A stretch of 64,000 nucleotides of DNA from Microvirga guangxiensis (GTDB lineage: Bacteria; Pseudomonadota; Alphaproteobacteria; Rhizobiales; Beijerinckiaceae): contig NZ_FMVJ01000012.1 of assembly GCF_900102135.1 (NCBI RefSeq), positions 62,001-126,000 of the forward strand, in the 5' to 3' direction. Both the position numbers and the translations under genes were made by a program. Below are positions 8,127 through 18,010 of the stretch, piece by piece (the first letter of the stretch is position 1; each line of letters begins with the position of its first letter). The notes under the pieces are model-generated. The model had not been told where the DNA came from. It saw only the letters and a program-made list of their open reading frames with translations, and searched no databases.

Positions 8127-8927
8127 TCAGCCTGCTCTATGGCGTAGCAGAACAAGGCTTGCGTTCCACAGCACGCAGATCACAAGCGCCAAGAGGAGTG
8201 CGAGCGCAGTGCCCAAAGTGGGAACGGCGGCATAGAGGGCGAGCAAGGCGAATCCCATCCCTACCAATCCGATCAGACCATTTGCAAGCACCAGAGCCGC
8301 CGCCGGTCCGCCGATGCGCGGATGCAGAATGAGAGCGAGGCTCGTCATGACGACTGGAGCCGTAGCACTGATGCCCGCTGCTGTCGGCCCGAGGGTGCGC
8401 CCGAGAAGAACGACGATTCCGACCAGGCTCATGACGCCAATCGCTCTCAAGGGAATGTCCCACCATCGCACGGTAAAAACTTTTCCCTTGAGACCCTGCT
8501 GCATCAGGAATTTGCGCGCGATGACAATGCATGCGGAATAGCTCACCACATTCAGGGCAACGGCTTCGCGCAGTCCCCATTGAAGATTGGTCAGTAGCCA
8601 AGCAATGGAGAACCAGATCAGCAAAGCGCAGGCAAGACTGAGAAGAACGCCCTGCTTTTGCGCCACCAAGGCATAAACCAGAATGAAAACGGCGAGCGCG
8701 GCATTCATCGCGAGGCTGACGATGCTGGCTTTTTCGATGAAGTCGGAGCCGTGCTCCATCGCCAGGAAAATGTAGGCCGGCCCTGCGGAGATGGGCAGCG
8801 TGGCAACCATCGCCCCGATAAAAGGCCCCATGCGTTCGACGATGAGAGAGGCCGTCACGACGACAGCCGCAGTCGCGAGCATTTTGACCGCAAGGCCGAT
8901 CAGGAACGGGTCAATCAAGGAAGCCAC
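8127..8927 (-). CDS. Multi-pass membrane protein of unknown function
   Basis: A 266-residue, almost entirely hydrophobic protein with about eight or nine predicted membrane helices, charged loops near residues 140-155 (RKFLMQQGLKGKVF) and a short basic C-terminus (LLRHRAG). The segment LGPTAAGISATAPVVMTSLAL has the look of a transporter core. It starts 3 nt after the stop of the AbrB-family membrane gene, so the two form an operon. I do not recognise the family. It converges with the RpiR gene, whose stop lies 3 nt away. Confidence 0.75.
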   Translation of the reverse strand: MASLIDPFLIGLAVKMLATAAVVVTASLIVERMGPFIGAMVATLPISAGPAYIFLAMEHGSDFIEKASIVSLAMNAALAVFILVYALVAQKQGVLLSLACALLIWFSIAWLLTNLQWGLREAVALNVVSYSACIVIARKFLMQQGLKGKVFTVRWWDIPLRAIGVMSLVGIVVLLGRTLGPTAAGISATAPVVMTSLALILHPRIGGPAAALVLANGLIGLVGMGFALLALYAAVPTLGTALALLLALVICVLWNASLVLLRHRAG

Positions 8928-8930
8928 GGA

Positions 8931-9998
8931 TCACGCCCGCGATCTCTGCAGCCAGCCGATCAGGAACGGCAGCACGAGTCCGATCCCCAGGAAACGCACG
9001 AGGTGGTGGATGCCGACATAGAGCGGGTCGAGACCGAGAACGAGCGCGAGCACGGTCATGGCCTCCAGGCCTCCGGGCGCGAAGGCGACGAGGCTGTTGG
9101 CGAAGCTCACATCGGCGACCCATGCCGCAAGAATTGCGAAGATGACCGCAATTCCCATGCCGATGGTGAAGGAACCGAGGGCGGCCACGAGCGCGCGCCG
9201 CAAGGTGGAACGCTGAATGTCGCGGAAGCGCTCGGCGATGAAAAGGCCGATCAGCACGAGGCCTCCGGTGGCGATCACAGGCGGGATGACGCCGGTGACG
9301 AGTTCGGTGCCGTGGCTGACGGCGCTGACGATGGTTGCACCGAGCAGAATGGGCGCGGCCACCCTCAGCCGCTTGAACACGAGACCCAGCGCGAGACCGC
9401 CGAAGAGGACCAAGGCCATGCTGCCGGGGCTCTCGATCGGCATCCCCTGGCCGATCAGCGCATTCGGATCGCCCTCGCCTCCGCCGGTTGCGACAACGAT
9501 GCTCGGCAGCAGCGCGATGAGCACGAAGAGGCGCAGATTCTGCACGATGGCGACAGAAGGCACGTCCGCCTTGCGGTCGGCGGCAACCGCGAGCACCGTG
9601 GAGAGCGCACCGGGAACGGAGGCCAGCACCGCATCGGCTTTGCGCCAGCCTGAAATACGCGTGAGCCAGAGCGTCGACGCCAGCGAGATGACAATGACGC
9701 CGATCACCAGCAGCATGAGGCTTCCGGGATACCGGGCGATGGCCGCGATGGCCGCAGGCGTCATGGCCGCGCCCATGGCTGCGCCGGAGATCAGCATCGC
9801 AGCGTCGGAGAGGGCGCGCGGCATGTGAACGGCATGCCCCGACAGCCCCCACACGGTGGCTGCGATGGCGGAACCGGACAGCCAGGCGGCCGGAACGCCC
9901 AGCCAGTAGAACAGCAGGCCTCCGAGAGCGGCAATCAGGATCTGGGCGAGGTTGGCAACAACAAGATGCATCGTGGGATATGAAACAGAGCCCTTCAT
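8931..9998 (-). CDS. AbrB family membrane protein
   Basis: A 355-residue membrane protein matching the AbrB family (often misannotated as ammonia monooxygenase). It has two related halves with signature turns VPAAWLSGSAIAATV, VPGALSTVLAVAAD and, in the second half, FAPGGLEAMTVLALVLG. About ten membrane helices are visible. The family is thought to act in transport or regulation, but its function is poorly defined. The start at 9998 lacks a strong ribosome site; an internal ATG at 9971 is an alternative. It forms a tight operon with the downstream hydrophobic protein. Confidence 0.85.
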   Translation of the reverse strand: MKGSVSYPTMHLVVANLAQILIAALGGLLFYWLGVPAAWLSGSAIAATVWGLSGHAVHMPRALSDAAMLISGAAMGAAMTPAAIAAIARYPGSLMLLVIGVIVISLASTLWLTRISGWRKADAVLASVPGALSTVLAVAADRKADVPSVAIVQNLRLFVLIALLPSIVVATGGGEGDPNALIGQGMPIESPGSMALVLFGGLALGLVFKRLRVAAPILLGATIVSAVSHGTELVTGVIPPVIATGGLVLIGLFIAERFRDIQRSTLRRALVAALGSFTIGMGIAVIFAILAAWVADVSFANSLVAFAPGGLEAMTVLALVLGLDPLYVGIHHLVRFLGIGLVLPFLIGWLQRSRA

Positions 9999-10096
9999 GG
10001 GCCCTGCTCACTCAATGGACGCCGTGGGGATGACGGTCAACCGACGGAATTGCCGGGAGGGTATGCAGCGGGAAGGACGCTGCATCCGGGCCAGCA

Positions 10097-11299
10097 TCAC
10101 GCCACGAGCTTCGGCAATGCCGCGCCGATGCGCTGCACCGCTTCTTCCAGATCCTGTTCCTTGCGCAGGTAGCAGAGCCGCAGATACCCCTCGCCTGCGT
10201 CGCCGAAGGCATTGCCGGGAGCAAGCCCCACATTCGCCTCGTCGATGAGGCGGAAGGCGATGTCCTTGGAACTCGTCGCGCCCTTGATCTTCAGGAAGGC
10301 GTAGAATGCTCCGCTCGGCGGCGGCAGTTCCACGAGGCCGGTTTCCGCAAGCTGCCCGACGATCTCGCGGCCGCGCTTGGCCTTGGCGATCTGCGTCGCG
10401 AGGAACTCCTCGCCCTGCTCCAGCGCCGCAACGCCCGCGCGCTGGATGAACGTGGGCGTGCCGGAGGTCTGATACTGAACGAGGTTTTCGATGACCTGCC
10501 CCAGCTCGGTCGGCGCCTCGAGCCAGCCGAGACGCCAGCCGGTCATCGCCCAGTTCTTCGAGAATGTCTGGATGAAGAGGATGCGGTCCTCCGGCTCCAT
10601 CACATCGCGGAACGAGGGCGCGCGGCCTTCATCGGTAAGCGCCGGATCGTGAACGAAGCGGCTGTAGATCTCGTCTGCCACGATCCAGAGGCCGTGCCTG
10701 CGGGCCATGTCGAGAACGGCGCGAAGATCGTCGTGGCTCGCAGTCCAGCCAGTGGGATTGGAGGGCGAGTTCAGGACGACGACGCGGGTGCGCGGCGTGA
10801 TGGATTTTTCGAGGCGTTCGAAATCGAGATGCCAGCCTCTCTTGTCGATATTCATGGGGACGGCGACGGGTCGCGCACCGGAGATAGTGATGGCCCCGGC
10901 GAAGTTCGGCCATGCGGGTGTCGGGATCAGCACCTCATCGCCATTGCCGCACAGCATGCGGAATGCGAGCTGCATCGCGGGCATGCCGCCCGACGTGACG
11001 AAGAAGCGCTCGGAATCGAAGGGCTTGCGATAGACGTTCTCGTGATAGCGCGCGATGGCCTGGCGCAGCTCCGGAATGCCGCGCTGATAGGTGTAGAAGG
11101 TCTCGCCGTCCTTCAGCGAGCGCGCTGCCGCATCGCTGATGAAAGCCGGCGTCGGCAGATCGCCCTCGCCGACCCAGAGCGGAATAATGCCGGGCTTATC
11201 CCTGCCATAGGAGAACACATCCACGATGCCGCTGGTGGGCGCCTGCTCCGCTTCCGGGCGCAAGGAGAATGTCGAGGGAATCGAGACGGATGCGTTCAT
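10097..11299 (-). CDS. PLP-dependent class I/II aminotransferase
   Basis: A 400-residue fold-type I aminotransferase. Visible are the substrate-binding N-terminal arm (LWVGEGDLPTPAFI), TSGGMPAMQLAFRM at the cofactor phosphate site, the NSPSNPTG motif, DEIYSRFV, and the Schiff-base lysine in QTFSKNWAMTGWRLGW near residue 249. The length is typical of aspartate/alanine-type aminotransferases. I chose the ATG at 11299 because the longer form adds an unrelated basic stretch. Substrate specificity cannot be read from the sequence. It stands alone between the AbrB pair and mscL, with gaps of about 100 nt on each side. Confidence 0.92.
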   Translation of the reverse strand: MNASVSIPSTFSLRPEAEQAPTSGIVDVFSYGRDKPGIIPLWVGEGDLPTPAFISDAAARSLKDGETFYTYQRGIPELRQAIARYHENVYRKPFDSERFFVTSGGMPAMQLAFRMLCGNGDEVLIPTPAWPNFAGAITISGARPVAVPMNIDKRGWHLDFERLEKSITPRTRVVVLNSPSNPTGWTASHDDLRAVLDMARRHGLWIVADEIYSRFVHDPALTDEGRAPSFRDVMEPEDRILFIQTFSKNWAMTGWRLGWLEAPTELGQVIENLVQYQTSGTPTFIQRAGVAALEQGEEFLATQIAKAKRGREIVGQLAETGLVELPPPSGAFYAFLKIKGATSSKDIAFRLIDEANVGLAPGNAFGDAGEGYLRLCYLRKEQDLEEAVQRIGAALPKLVA

Positions 11300-11417
11300 C
11301 TGGGGCCAAGTCCTTTGGAAGCAGGCGAACAGGGATGACCTGTCCACCCGCCGAAGGCAAGCCTTTGAGCAGCACTCATGACAAGAAGCGAAGAGTCCGA
11401 TCGAAACCGGTGATGGA

Positions 11418-11852
11418 TCAGGTGGTCCGGCCGGTTTTCAGAAGATCGCGGATCTCGGTGAGAAGCTTCACGTCTGCGGGAATTTCCGCCGGCTTGTCGG
11501 CAGTGCCCGTCTTGGCATCCTCCGCCCTGCGGAGACGGTTCATCCCCTTGACGAGAAGGAACAGGATCCACGCGATGATGATGAAGTTGATGGCGACCGT
11601 AATGAAGTTGCCCCAGCCGAGAACCGCGCCCTGCTTCTTCGCCTCTTCCAGGGACCCTGCGGTGACATTGCCTGAAAGAGCCGTGAAATAGTTCGAGAAA
11701 TCGAGGCCGCCCGTGATCGCCCCGATGATCGGCATGAAGACGTCCCCGACGAGGGAGTCCACGATCCGGCCAAAGGCGGCACCGATGATGATGCCGATGG
11801 CAAGATCCACCACGTTGCCCCTTAAGGCGAATTGCTTGAACTCATTCCACAT
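11418..11852 (-). CDS. mscL: Large-conductance mechanosensitive channel MscL
   Basis: A 144-residue MscL with the conserved first helix ([21 protein letters not shown]), [10 protein letters not shown] after it, a periplasmic loop, the second membrane helix ([22 protein letters not shown]), and a charged C-terminal bundle ending in LTEIRDLLK. The channel opens under extreme membrane tension and releases solutes during hypo-osmotic shock. It assembles as a pentamer in the inner membrane. It is a single-gene unit on the minus strand, and nothing unusual is seen. Confidence 0.97.
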   Translation of the reverse strand: MWNEFKQFALRGNVVDLAIGIIIGAAFGRIVDSLVGDVFMPIIGAITGGLDFSNYFTALSGNVTAGSLEEAKKQGAVLGWGNFITVAINFIIIAWILFLLVKGMNRLRRAEDAKTGTADKPAEIPADVKLLTEIRDLLKTGRTT

Positions 11853-12129
11853 GGCCGGACCCTCCTTGAGCTTGCCGCCAAGTTAAAGGTGCTCCTCGGA
11901 GAGACGCCGTCAAGCCTTTCTGGAAGGGAGGAAATCCTGCGTTTCCAAGCGATTTCCGAAGTTCGCGCCCAACACTCGCCTCACCTCAGGAAGCAGCAAT
12001 CCTCCAGGATAGCGGGCCAATTCACGCCCTTGGAGAGAAATCCTTCCTCCCTGCGCTGACCTGCCAGTGGCGCTAAGCTCTGTCAGAGAGTAAAGCTGGT
12101 TCCAGCTTTTCGTTAAGGGTCTTGAAGAA

Positions 12130-15100
12130 ATGGTCGCCACCTGGGCGGTTGTCTTATCGGCGCTGGTCTATCTCTGCTTTCTCTTCACGGTTGCCTATTG
12201 GGGCGACAATGCAGGCAGGCGTTTCGTTCAGGGCCCCTGGCGCTCCACCATCGCCGCGCTGGCCCTGGCCGTCTATTGCACCTCGTGGACCTTCTTCGGC
12301 TCCGTTGGACTCGCCAGCCGGTCGGGCCTCGACTTCCTGGCCATCTATATCGGCCCCATCCTCGTCATCACCCTGGGCCACGCCCTTGTCGCGCGCGTGA
12401 TCCGCGTTGCCAAGACACAGAACATCTCCTCCATCGCCGATTTCGTGGCGGCCCGTTACGGCAAGAGCGAACGCGTCGCCGCGATCGTCAGCCTGATCGC
12501 GCTCATCGGCTCCGTTCCCTACATCGCCCTTCAGCTCAAGGCGGTTTCGTCATCCCTCGACGTGTTCATCACCAAGGCCAACGGGGTGCCGCCGGCGACC
12601 ATGCCTTTCATCGGCGATCTCGCGCTGATCGTCGCCCTGGTGCTGGCGGGGTTCGCCGTCGCCTTCGGCACGCGGCATCCAGATGCCACCGAGCATCAGG
12701 ATGGCCTCATCATGGCGATCTCGGTCGAATCCATCGTGAAGCTCGTCGCCTTCCTCGTGGTGGGCGGCTATGTGACCTTCGTGATGTTCGGCGGCTATGA
12801 CGACATCGTCGAGCGCCTCAACAACCAAGGCATCACCAACAGCCTGCTTGAGCGGACCTCGGGCTTCGGCAGCTTTATCACCCTCATCCTGCTGTCGAGC
12901 TGCGCCACCCTGCTACTGCCGCGCCAGTTTCATGTGACCGTGGTGGAAAACCATTCCATCCGGGACCTGAAGCGGGCATCCTGGATGTTCCCGCTCTATC
13001 TCATCCTGATCAACCTGTTCGTCATTCCCATCGCGCTTGCGGGCATGGCGACGTTCCCCAGCAACGGGATCGACCGGGACATGACCGTGCTCGCGCTGCC
13101 GCTTGCCAACCAGGCCGGCACGATTGCGGTCCTGACCTTCCTCGGCGGGTTCTCCGCGGCGACGGCCATGGTGATCGTCGATTCTGTGGCGGTGGCGGTG
13201 ATGATCTCCAACCACCTCGTCATGCCCATCGTGCTGCGCCGACGCGCTTTCGCCGGCGTGGATCCCGGGAACTTCGTCATCGCGGTCCGGCGCATCTCCA
13301 TCGTCCTCGTGATCATGCTGGGCTATGCCTATTACCGGGCATCCGGCCAGGCGGCGCTTGCGGCCATCGGCCTTCTGTCCTTCGCCGCCGTCGCGCAGGT
13401 GGCCCCGGCTTTCATCGGCGGCCTCATCTGGTCGCGCGGCACGGCGCTCGGCGCCACGGTGGGTCTCATCGTCGGCTTCATCACCTGGCTCTACACGCTT
13501 CTCCTGCCGAGCCTCGTGTGGGACGGCGTGTTCTGGTCCGACGTGGTGGTCTCCGGCCCCTTCGGCATCGAGATCTTCAAGCCCACCGCTCTCTTCGGCG
13601 TGGACCTGCCACAGCTTACCCACGGCGTCGTCTGGAGCCTCTCGCTCAACATTATCTGCTATGTAGGCTTCTCGCTGTGGCGTCCGGTGACGGCGATGGA
13701 GCAGATCCAGGCGAATGTCTTCGTCGGCGAGCCTCACACATCCGTCGCCCCGAGCTTCCGCCTGTTCCGCGCCAGCGTGACCGTGGACGAGCTGCGCGCC
13801 ACCGTCTCGCGCTATCTCGGCGAGGAGCGCACGACGCGCTCTTTCGAAGGCTTCAGCCACAGCCGGGGCCAGATTCTCGAACCTCGCGCGGAAGCCGACA
13901 TCCATCTTCTTCGTTACGCGGAGCACCTGCTCGCCTCCGCTATCGGCACGGCATCCTCGCGCCTGGCGCTCTCGCTGCTTCTGCGCCGCCGCACCGTCTC
14001 GACGGAAGCGGCCCTCAAGCTGCTCGACGATGCGTCCGCCGCGATTCAGCACAGCCGCGATCTTCTCCAGCATGCGCTCAACTATGCCAAGCAGGGCATC
14101 ACGGTGATCGACCGCGATCTACGCCTGCTGGCCTGGAACCAGGCTTTCATCGATCTCTACGACATGCCGCCCAACTTCGTGCAGGTGGGCATCGGCATGG
14201 AGCGCATCGTTCGCTACAACGCGGCGCGCGGGTCCTATGGACCGGGCAAGATCGACGAGCAGGTTGCAGCCCGCCTGCACTCGTTCCAGCACGATGTGGA
14301 GCCGGTGCGCCTCAAGCTCTATCCATCCGGCAAGGTCATCGAGATCCGCTCGAACCCGCTTCCCGATGGCGGTCACGTCACCACCTATACGGATGTCACC
14401 GATGCCGTTCTGACGGAAGAGGAGAGCCGCCGCGCCAACGAGACGCTCGAGCAGCGCGTACGCGAACGTACGGAAGAACTGACCCGCCTCAACGAAGCCT
14501 TGCGCAGCGCCAAGGCGGAAGCGGATGAGGCGAACATCTCCAAGACACGCTTCCTCGCCGCCGCCTCGCACGACATTCTGCAACCGCTCAACGCGGCGCG
14601 TCTCTACGCCACCTCACTCGTGGAGCGCGACCGGGATGCCGGCGACGCGACGCTCGCCGAGAACATCGACGCCTCTCTCGACGCGGTCGAGGAGATTCTC
14701 ACCGCCATTCTCGACATCTCGCGCCTCGATACGGGCGCCATGAAGCCGCAATGGTCGAGCTTCCGCATGGACGAGCTGTTCCGCCAGTTGCAGCGCGAGT
14801 TCGATCCCATCGCAAAGGCGAAGGGCCTGGATCTCACGTTCATGCCCCCTTCCCTCACCGTGCGTTCCGACCGCCGCCTGCTGCGCCGTCTGCTGCAGAA
14901 CCTCATCTCCAACGCGATCAAATACACGCCCACAGGCCGCGTGCTCATCGGCGCGCGCCGGCATGGCACCCACCTCGTTCTGGAGGTGTGGGACACGGGC
15001 CTCGGCATTCCGCCCTCCAAGCAGCGCATCGTGTTCCGCGAGTTCCAGCGGCTCGATCAAGGCGCGAAGGCGGCGCGGGGCCTCGGCCTCGGGCTCTCCA

Positions 15101-15639
15101 TCGTGGAGCGCATCGGGCGGGTGCTCAAACATCCGATCAGCTTGAAGTCGGAGGTCGGGCGTGGCTCGGTGTTCCGCGTCGAGGTTCCGGTCGTTGCAGC
15201 CTTGCCTGAGAGTGCTGCGGCGCCCGAGCCGCCGAAGGCGCCGACGACCGTCCTCTCCGGCCTGCGCGTGCTCGTCATCGACAACGAGCCTGCCATTCTG
15301 GAAGGCATGCGCCTTCTCCTCACCGGCTGGGGCTGCGATGTGTGGACCGCATCCGATCTGGACACCGCCCACACGGTCTTGCGGGCGCACAAGACCCTGC
15401 CGGAGGTGATCATCGCCGATTACCATCTGGACGACACGGACGGCCTCGAGCTCATCAAGGCCCTGCGCTGGAAAACCCAGGCCAACACGCCTGCCGTTCT
15501 CGTCACCGCTGACCGCACGCCCGCCGTGCGTGACGCTGCCGCCGCCATGCACGTGCATGTGCTCAACAAGCCGTTGAAGCCCGCGGCGCTGCGCGCATTG
15601 CTGACCCAGTGGCGCGCGACGCGCGTCGCTGCGGAATAG
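12130..15639 (+). CDS. Hybrid sensor histidine kinase with sodium/solute-symporter N-terminus
   Basis: An 1169-residue membrane protein. Residues 1 to about 500 form a sodium:solute symporter-like domain of about 13 helices. Then come a linker, a PAS domain (about 645-765, starting near QGITVIDRDLRLLAWNQ), a coiled coil, a HisKA domain with the phospho-acceptor in AAASHDILQPLNA (His814), and a HATPase domain with NAIKYTP and DTGLGIP. A C-terminal receiver domain has its phospho-acceptor in VIIADYHLDD (Asp1097). This architecture matches the NahK/ErcS'/CrbS-like group that couples a transporter-like sensor to phosphorelay output. No cognate response regulator is adjacent, so signalling probably passes to a distant phosphotransfer protein or regulator. 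Confidence 0.94.
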   Translation: MVATWAVVLSALVYLCFLFTVAYWGDNAGRRFVQGPWRSTIAALALAVYCTSWTFFGSVGLASRSGLDFLAIYIGPILVITLGHALVARVIRVAKTQNISSIADFVAARYGKSERVAAIVSLIALIGSVPYIALQLKAVSSSLDVFITKANGVPPATMPFIGDLALIVALVLAGFAVAFGTRHPDATEHQDGLIMAISVESIVKLVAFLVVGGYVTFVMFGGYDDIVERLNNQGITNSLLERTSGFGSFITLILLSSCATLLLPRQFHVTVVENHSIRDLKRASWMFPLYLILINLFVIPIALAGMATFPSNGIDRDMTVLALPLANQAGTIAVLTFLGGFSAATAMVIVDSVAVAVMISNHLVMPIVLRRRAFAGVDPGNFVIAVRRISIVLVIMLGYAYYRASGQAALAAIGLLSFAAVAQVAPAFIGGLIWSRGTALGATVGLIVGFITWLYTLLLPSLVWDGVFWSDVVVSGPFGIEIFKPTALFGVDLPQLTHGVVWSLSLNIICYVGFSLWRPVTAMEQIQANVFVGEPHTSVAPSFRLFRASVTVDELRATVSRYLGEERTTRSFEGFSHSRGQILEPRAEADIHLLRYAEHLLASAIGTASSRLALSLLLRRRTVSTEAALKLLDDASAAIQHSRDLLQHALNYAKQGITVIDRDLRLLAWNQAFIDLYDMPPNFVQVGIGMERIVRYNAARGSYGPGKIDEQVAARLHSFQHDVEPVRLKLYPSGKVIEIRSNPLPDGGHVTTYTDVTDAVLTEEESRRANETLEQRVRERTEELTRLNEALRSAKAEADEANISKTRFLAAASHDILQPLNAARLYATSLVERDRDAGDATLAENIDASLDAVEEILTAILDISRLDTGAMKPQWSSFRMDELFRQLQREFDPIAKAKGLDLTFMPPSLTVRSDRRLLRRLLQNLISNAIKYTPTGRVLIGARRHGTHLVLEVWDTGLGIPPSKQRIVFREFQRLDQGAKAARGLGLGLSIVERIGRVLKHPISLKSEVGRGSVFRVEVPVVAALPESAAAPEPPKAPTTVLSGLRVLVIDNEPAILEGMRLLLTGWGCDVWTASDLDTAHTVLRAHKTLPEVIIADYHLDDTDGLELIKALRWKTQANTPAVLVTADRTPAVRDAAAAMHVHVLNKPLKPAALRALLTQWRATRVAAE

Positions 15640-15740
15640 CCACCAGCGCGACGCATTGCCGGCCTTGGCGCCCGCGATGCTCATTCAACGCTTTCTGCCC
15701 TCGCGCAGTGAGGCTGTCTCAGAAAGATCTGGCGCATGTT

Positions 15741-16018
15741 CCCTCCCCCTTGCGGGGAGGAATGAAGGGTGGGGGCGGAATGTCGAAGCGCAGCAGGCAT
15801 CCAGAACACACGACAGCCCTACAACATCCCCTCTCCCGGATGGGAGAGGGGCAGGGGTGAGGGGTGTGGCCTCTCCGGATCAGGCAGTCCCTCACCCGGA
15901 GCTGCGCTCCGACCTCTCCCACTCGGGAGAGGTTTTCCAGCGTCTCACTGGTGTGAGGTCTCACCCGGTCGATCGCCCCCCACCCCTGCCCCTCCCCGCA
16001 AGGGGGAGGGAAACATGC
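15741..16018. repeat. Composite palindromic repeat module (copy 1)
   Basis: The 432-nt gap 15640-16071 holds no gene. At 15741-15775 there is a CCCTCCCC/GGGGAGG hairpin element. From about 15781 to 16018 there is a mosaic of hairpins (CCCCTCTCCCGGATGGGAGAGGGG at 15829-15852; CTCTCCCACTCGGGAGAG at about 15914-15931; CCCTCCCC/GGGGAGGG near 15990-16010). The whole module recurs with close similarity at 24525-24767. Confidence 0.8.
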
Positions 16019-16071
16019 GCCATATTCTTCAGCGAGCTAGTCTCTGAAGAGGATGGGAGCATGCGCGTACA

Positions 16072-16791
16072 TCAATCGGGCATCAGCGCGTGATCGACCG
16101 CAGCAATCGCATGGATCGTCGTGGTGTCGAAGAGCGGCACGGCGCTGTCTTCCTGGGACACCAGCAGCATGATTTCCGTGCAGCCGAGAATGACAGCCTG
16201 CGCACCCTGATCGATCAGGCGCGCGATGATGGTGCGATAAGCCTGCCGTGACGCCGGGTCGATCCTGCCGAGGATAAGCTCCCTGTAGATCACCTCATGC
16301 ACGATCTTCCGATCATCGGCCTCCGGCACGATCACCTCCAGGCCGTGGCGGGATTGCAGGCGCCCCTTGTAGAAATCCTGCTCCATGGTGAAGGCCGTGC
16401 CGAGCAGGCCCACGCGCGTGAAACCAGCCGTCTTGATCCCCTCCGCTGTTGGATCCGCGATGTGCAGCAAGGGAATGCGGACCGACGAGGTGATCGCATC
16501 CGCCAGCCGATGCATCGTGTTGGTGCAGAGAACGATGAAGTCCGCCCCTCCCCGCTCCAGGTGCAGGGCCGCATCCCTCATCAGGTCGGCAAGCCTGTCC
16601 CACTCGCCCGCATGCTGGAGCTGTTCGATCTCGTCGAAATCGACGGAGAGCATGAGGCTGCGCGCCGAATGCACGCCGCCGAGCCGTTTCAGCGTTTCCT
16701 GATTGATGATGCGGTAATACTCGGCGGAACTCTCCCAGCTCATTCCGCCAATGAGCCCGATGGTCTTCTGCGTCACGGGAGCCTCAGACAA
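16072..16791 (-). CDS. Aspartate/glutamate racemase family protein
   Basis: A 239-residue member of the Asp/Glu racemase family. Both catalytic cysteines are visible: CTNTMH in the first half (about residue 88) and GCTEI in the second, with the N-terminal GLIGGMSWESSAEYY typical of aspartate racemases. Such enzymes interconvert D- and L-amino acids without cofactor. The gene overlaps the end of the upstream DsbA-like isomerase gene by 8 nt, so they are translated together. The actual amino acid is uncertain. Confidence 0.9.
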   Translation of the reverse strand: MSEAPVTQKTIGLIGGMSWESSAEYYRIINQETLKRLGGVHSARSLMLSVDFDEIEQLQHAGEWDRLADLMRDAALHLERGGADFIVLCTNTMHRLADAITSSVRIPLLHIADPTAEGIKTAGFTRVGLLGTAFTMEQDFYKGRLQSRHGLEVIVPEADDRKIVHEVIYRELILGRIDPASRQAYRTIIARLIDQGAQAVILGCTEIMLLVSQEDSAVPLFDTTTIHAIAAVDHALMPD

Positions 16792-17407
16792 CCGGCTTGT
16801 AGGGGCTGCGTGCGCTGCTCAAGGCATCGTCGAGAAGCTCGAGCCTGTCCTGCCCCCAGAAGACCTCGCCATCGAGCACATAAGCCGGAGAGCCGAATAC
16901 GTCCGCCGCCACCGCGTTTTCGAGATTCAGCGCATAGATCGCTTCCGTCGTGCTGCCCGTTGCGATGTCCATGAGAGACGATGAATCGAGGCCCGATTGC
17001 TCGGCCAGTTCGGCCAGCACAAGCGGATCTCCGAGATTGCGCTCCTCCTCCCAAACTGCCGAGAACGCGCGGCGCAGGAATGCATCCGGGCTCTTTCCTG
17101 TTGTCGTGATCGCGATCACCGTGCGGTCTGCGAGGTTCACGTCGAAAGGCCAGTGCTTCGGATTGAGATTGAAGGACAGGCCGCGCTTCTCGCGCCAGCG
17201 CTGCAATTCGACCATGCGGTAACGCTGGCGCGCGGGGTGGCGCTGCTGGAGCGGCACGCCGCCGGTTTCGGAGAACACCCTGCCGAGGAATACCGGCTTG
17301 AAGTTCACCTCGATCCCATGCCGTCGCGCGATCTCCATGAAAGGAGCATGGCCGATATAGGCCCAGGGACTCACAAGCGAGAAGTAATAGTCGATGACAC
17401 GGGGCAT
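16784..17407 (-). CDS. 2-hydroxychromene-2-carboxylate isomerase / DsbA family protein
   Basis: A 207-residue thioredoxin-fold protein of the HCCA isomerase/kappa-GST group. The N-terminus VIDYYFSLVSPWAYIGHAPF carries the serine that replaces the DsbA cysteine pair and binds glutathione, and the C-terminal FGSPAYVLDGEVFWGQDRL is typical. An in-frame TTG 9 nt upstream is possible, but the ATG at 17407 has better spacing to a GAGG site. These enzymes isomerise aromatic breakdown intermediates or conjugate glutathione. No aromatic pathway is adjacent, so the substrate is unknown. It overlaps the racemase gene downstream. Confidence 0.9.
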   Translation of the reverse strand: MPRVIDYYFSLVSPWAYIGHAPFMEIARRHGIEVNFKPVFLGRVFSETGGVPLQQRHPARQRYRMVELQRWREKRGLSFNLNPKHWPFDVNLADRTVIAITTTGKSPDAFLRRAFSAVWEEERNLGDPLVLAELAEQSGLDSSSLMDIATGSTTEAIYALNLENAVAADVFGSPAYVLDGEVFWGQDRLELLDDALSSARSPYKPVV

Positions 17408-17461
17408 GGAGTTCAAGCCTCACGGTTAAGGCTGCAGGAAAAGGGGCCTAACCTTGAACCA

Positions 17462-18010
17462 TCACGCCGCCTTCTTCAACGTCTCTTCCGCATCCAGGAA
17501 AGCCTGGACCTCGGGAGCCACGTCCGGCGGATCCGCTTTCACGCCGATCTCGCTCAGCAGATGGGCCACGGACATGAATCCCTTGACGTTCCGATCATAG
17601 AGGCCAGCCCTGACCAGGGCGATGGCATTGAGGATCAGTCGTCCATCCTTGGCCTGCGAGACCAGGCGCTGCTCCATCACTACATGGCTTTCGGACCATG
17701 TCAGAATGCGCGTTTCGAGGACGAAGGACTGGAACAGCCGCATCTCACGCCGAAACCGGATCTGGCCTGCGCTCACCACCGGCACCCAGCCATGTTTGAG
17801 GATGGGTCGCCACAGCCCGGACCGTATCATGATGTCGGCGCGGCCAAGATCCATGAGCGCCCAGTAACGTCCGTTGTTCATGTGGAGCGACACGTCGAGA
17901 TCGTGCGGCCATACGCGGAACCGCAAGCGCGAGACATCGGCGACCGGGTTGATCCTAGGCCTGAGGAACGACGCGATGATGAGATGAAGGACGCGCAGCC
18001 AGAGATTCAT
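17462..18010 (-). CDS. Thioesterase family protein (hot-dog fold)
   Basis: A 182-residue 4HBT-like thioesterase. The catalytic/structural signature DLDVSLHMNNGRYWALMDLGR is clear near residues 37-57 and matches the acyl-ACP/acyl-CoA thioesterase group. The N-terminal helix (MNLWLRVLHLIIASFL) is hydrophobic and may attach it to the membrane. It overlaps the DinB gene by 4 nt (ATGA), so the two are translationally coupled. The acyl substrate cannot be predicted. Confidence 0.88.
   Translation of the reverse strand: MNLWLRVLHLIIASFLRPRINPVADVSRLRFRVWPHDLDVSLHMNNGRYWALMDLGRADIMIRSGLWRPILKHGWVPVVSAGQIRFRREMRLFQSFVLETRILTWSESHVVMEQRLVSQAKDGRLILNAIALVRAGLYDRNVKGFMSVAHLLSEIGVKADPPDVAPEVQAFLDAEETLKKAA

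Noticed and set aside
12913..14073. 386-codon minus-strand frame opposite the hybrid kinase
   Set aside because: Composition (Arg, Asp, Glu, His rich) is typical of reverse frames of GC-rich genes; the kinase domains are clear.
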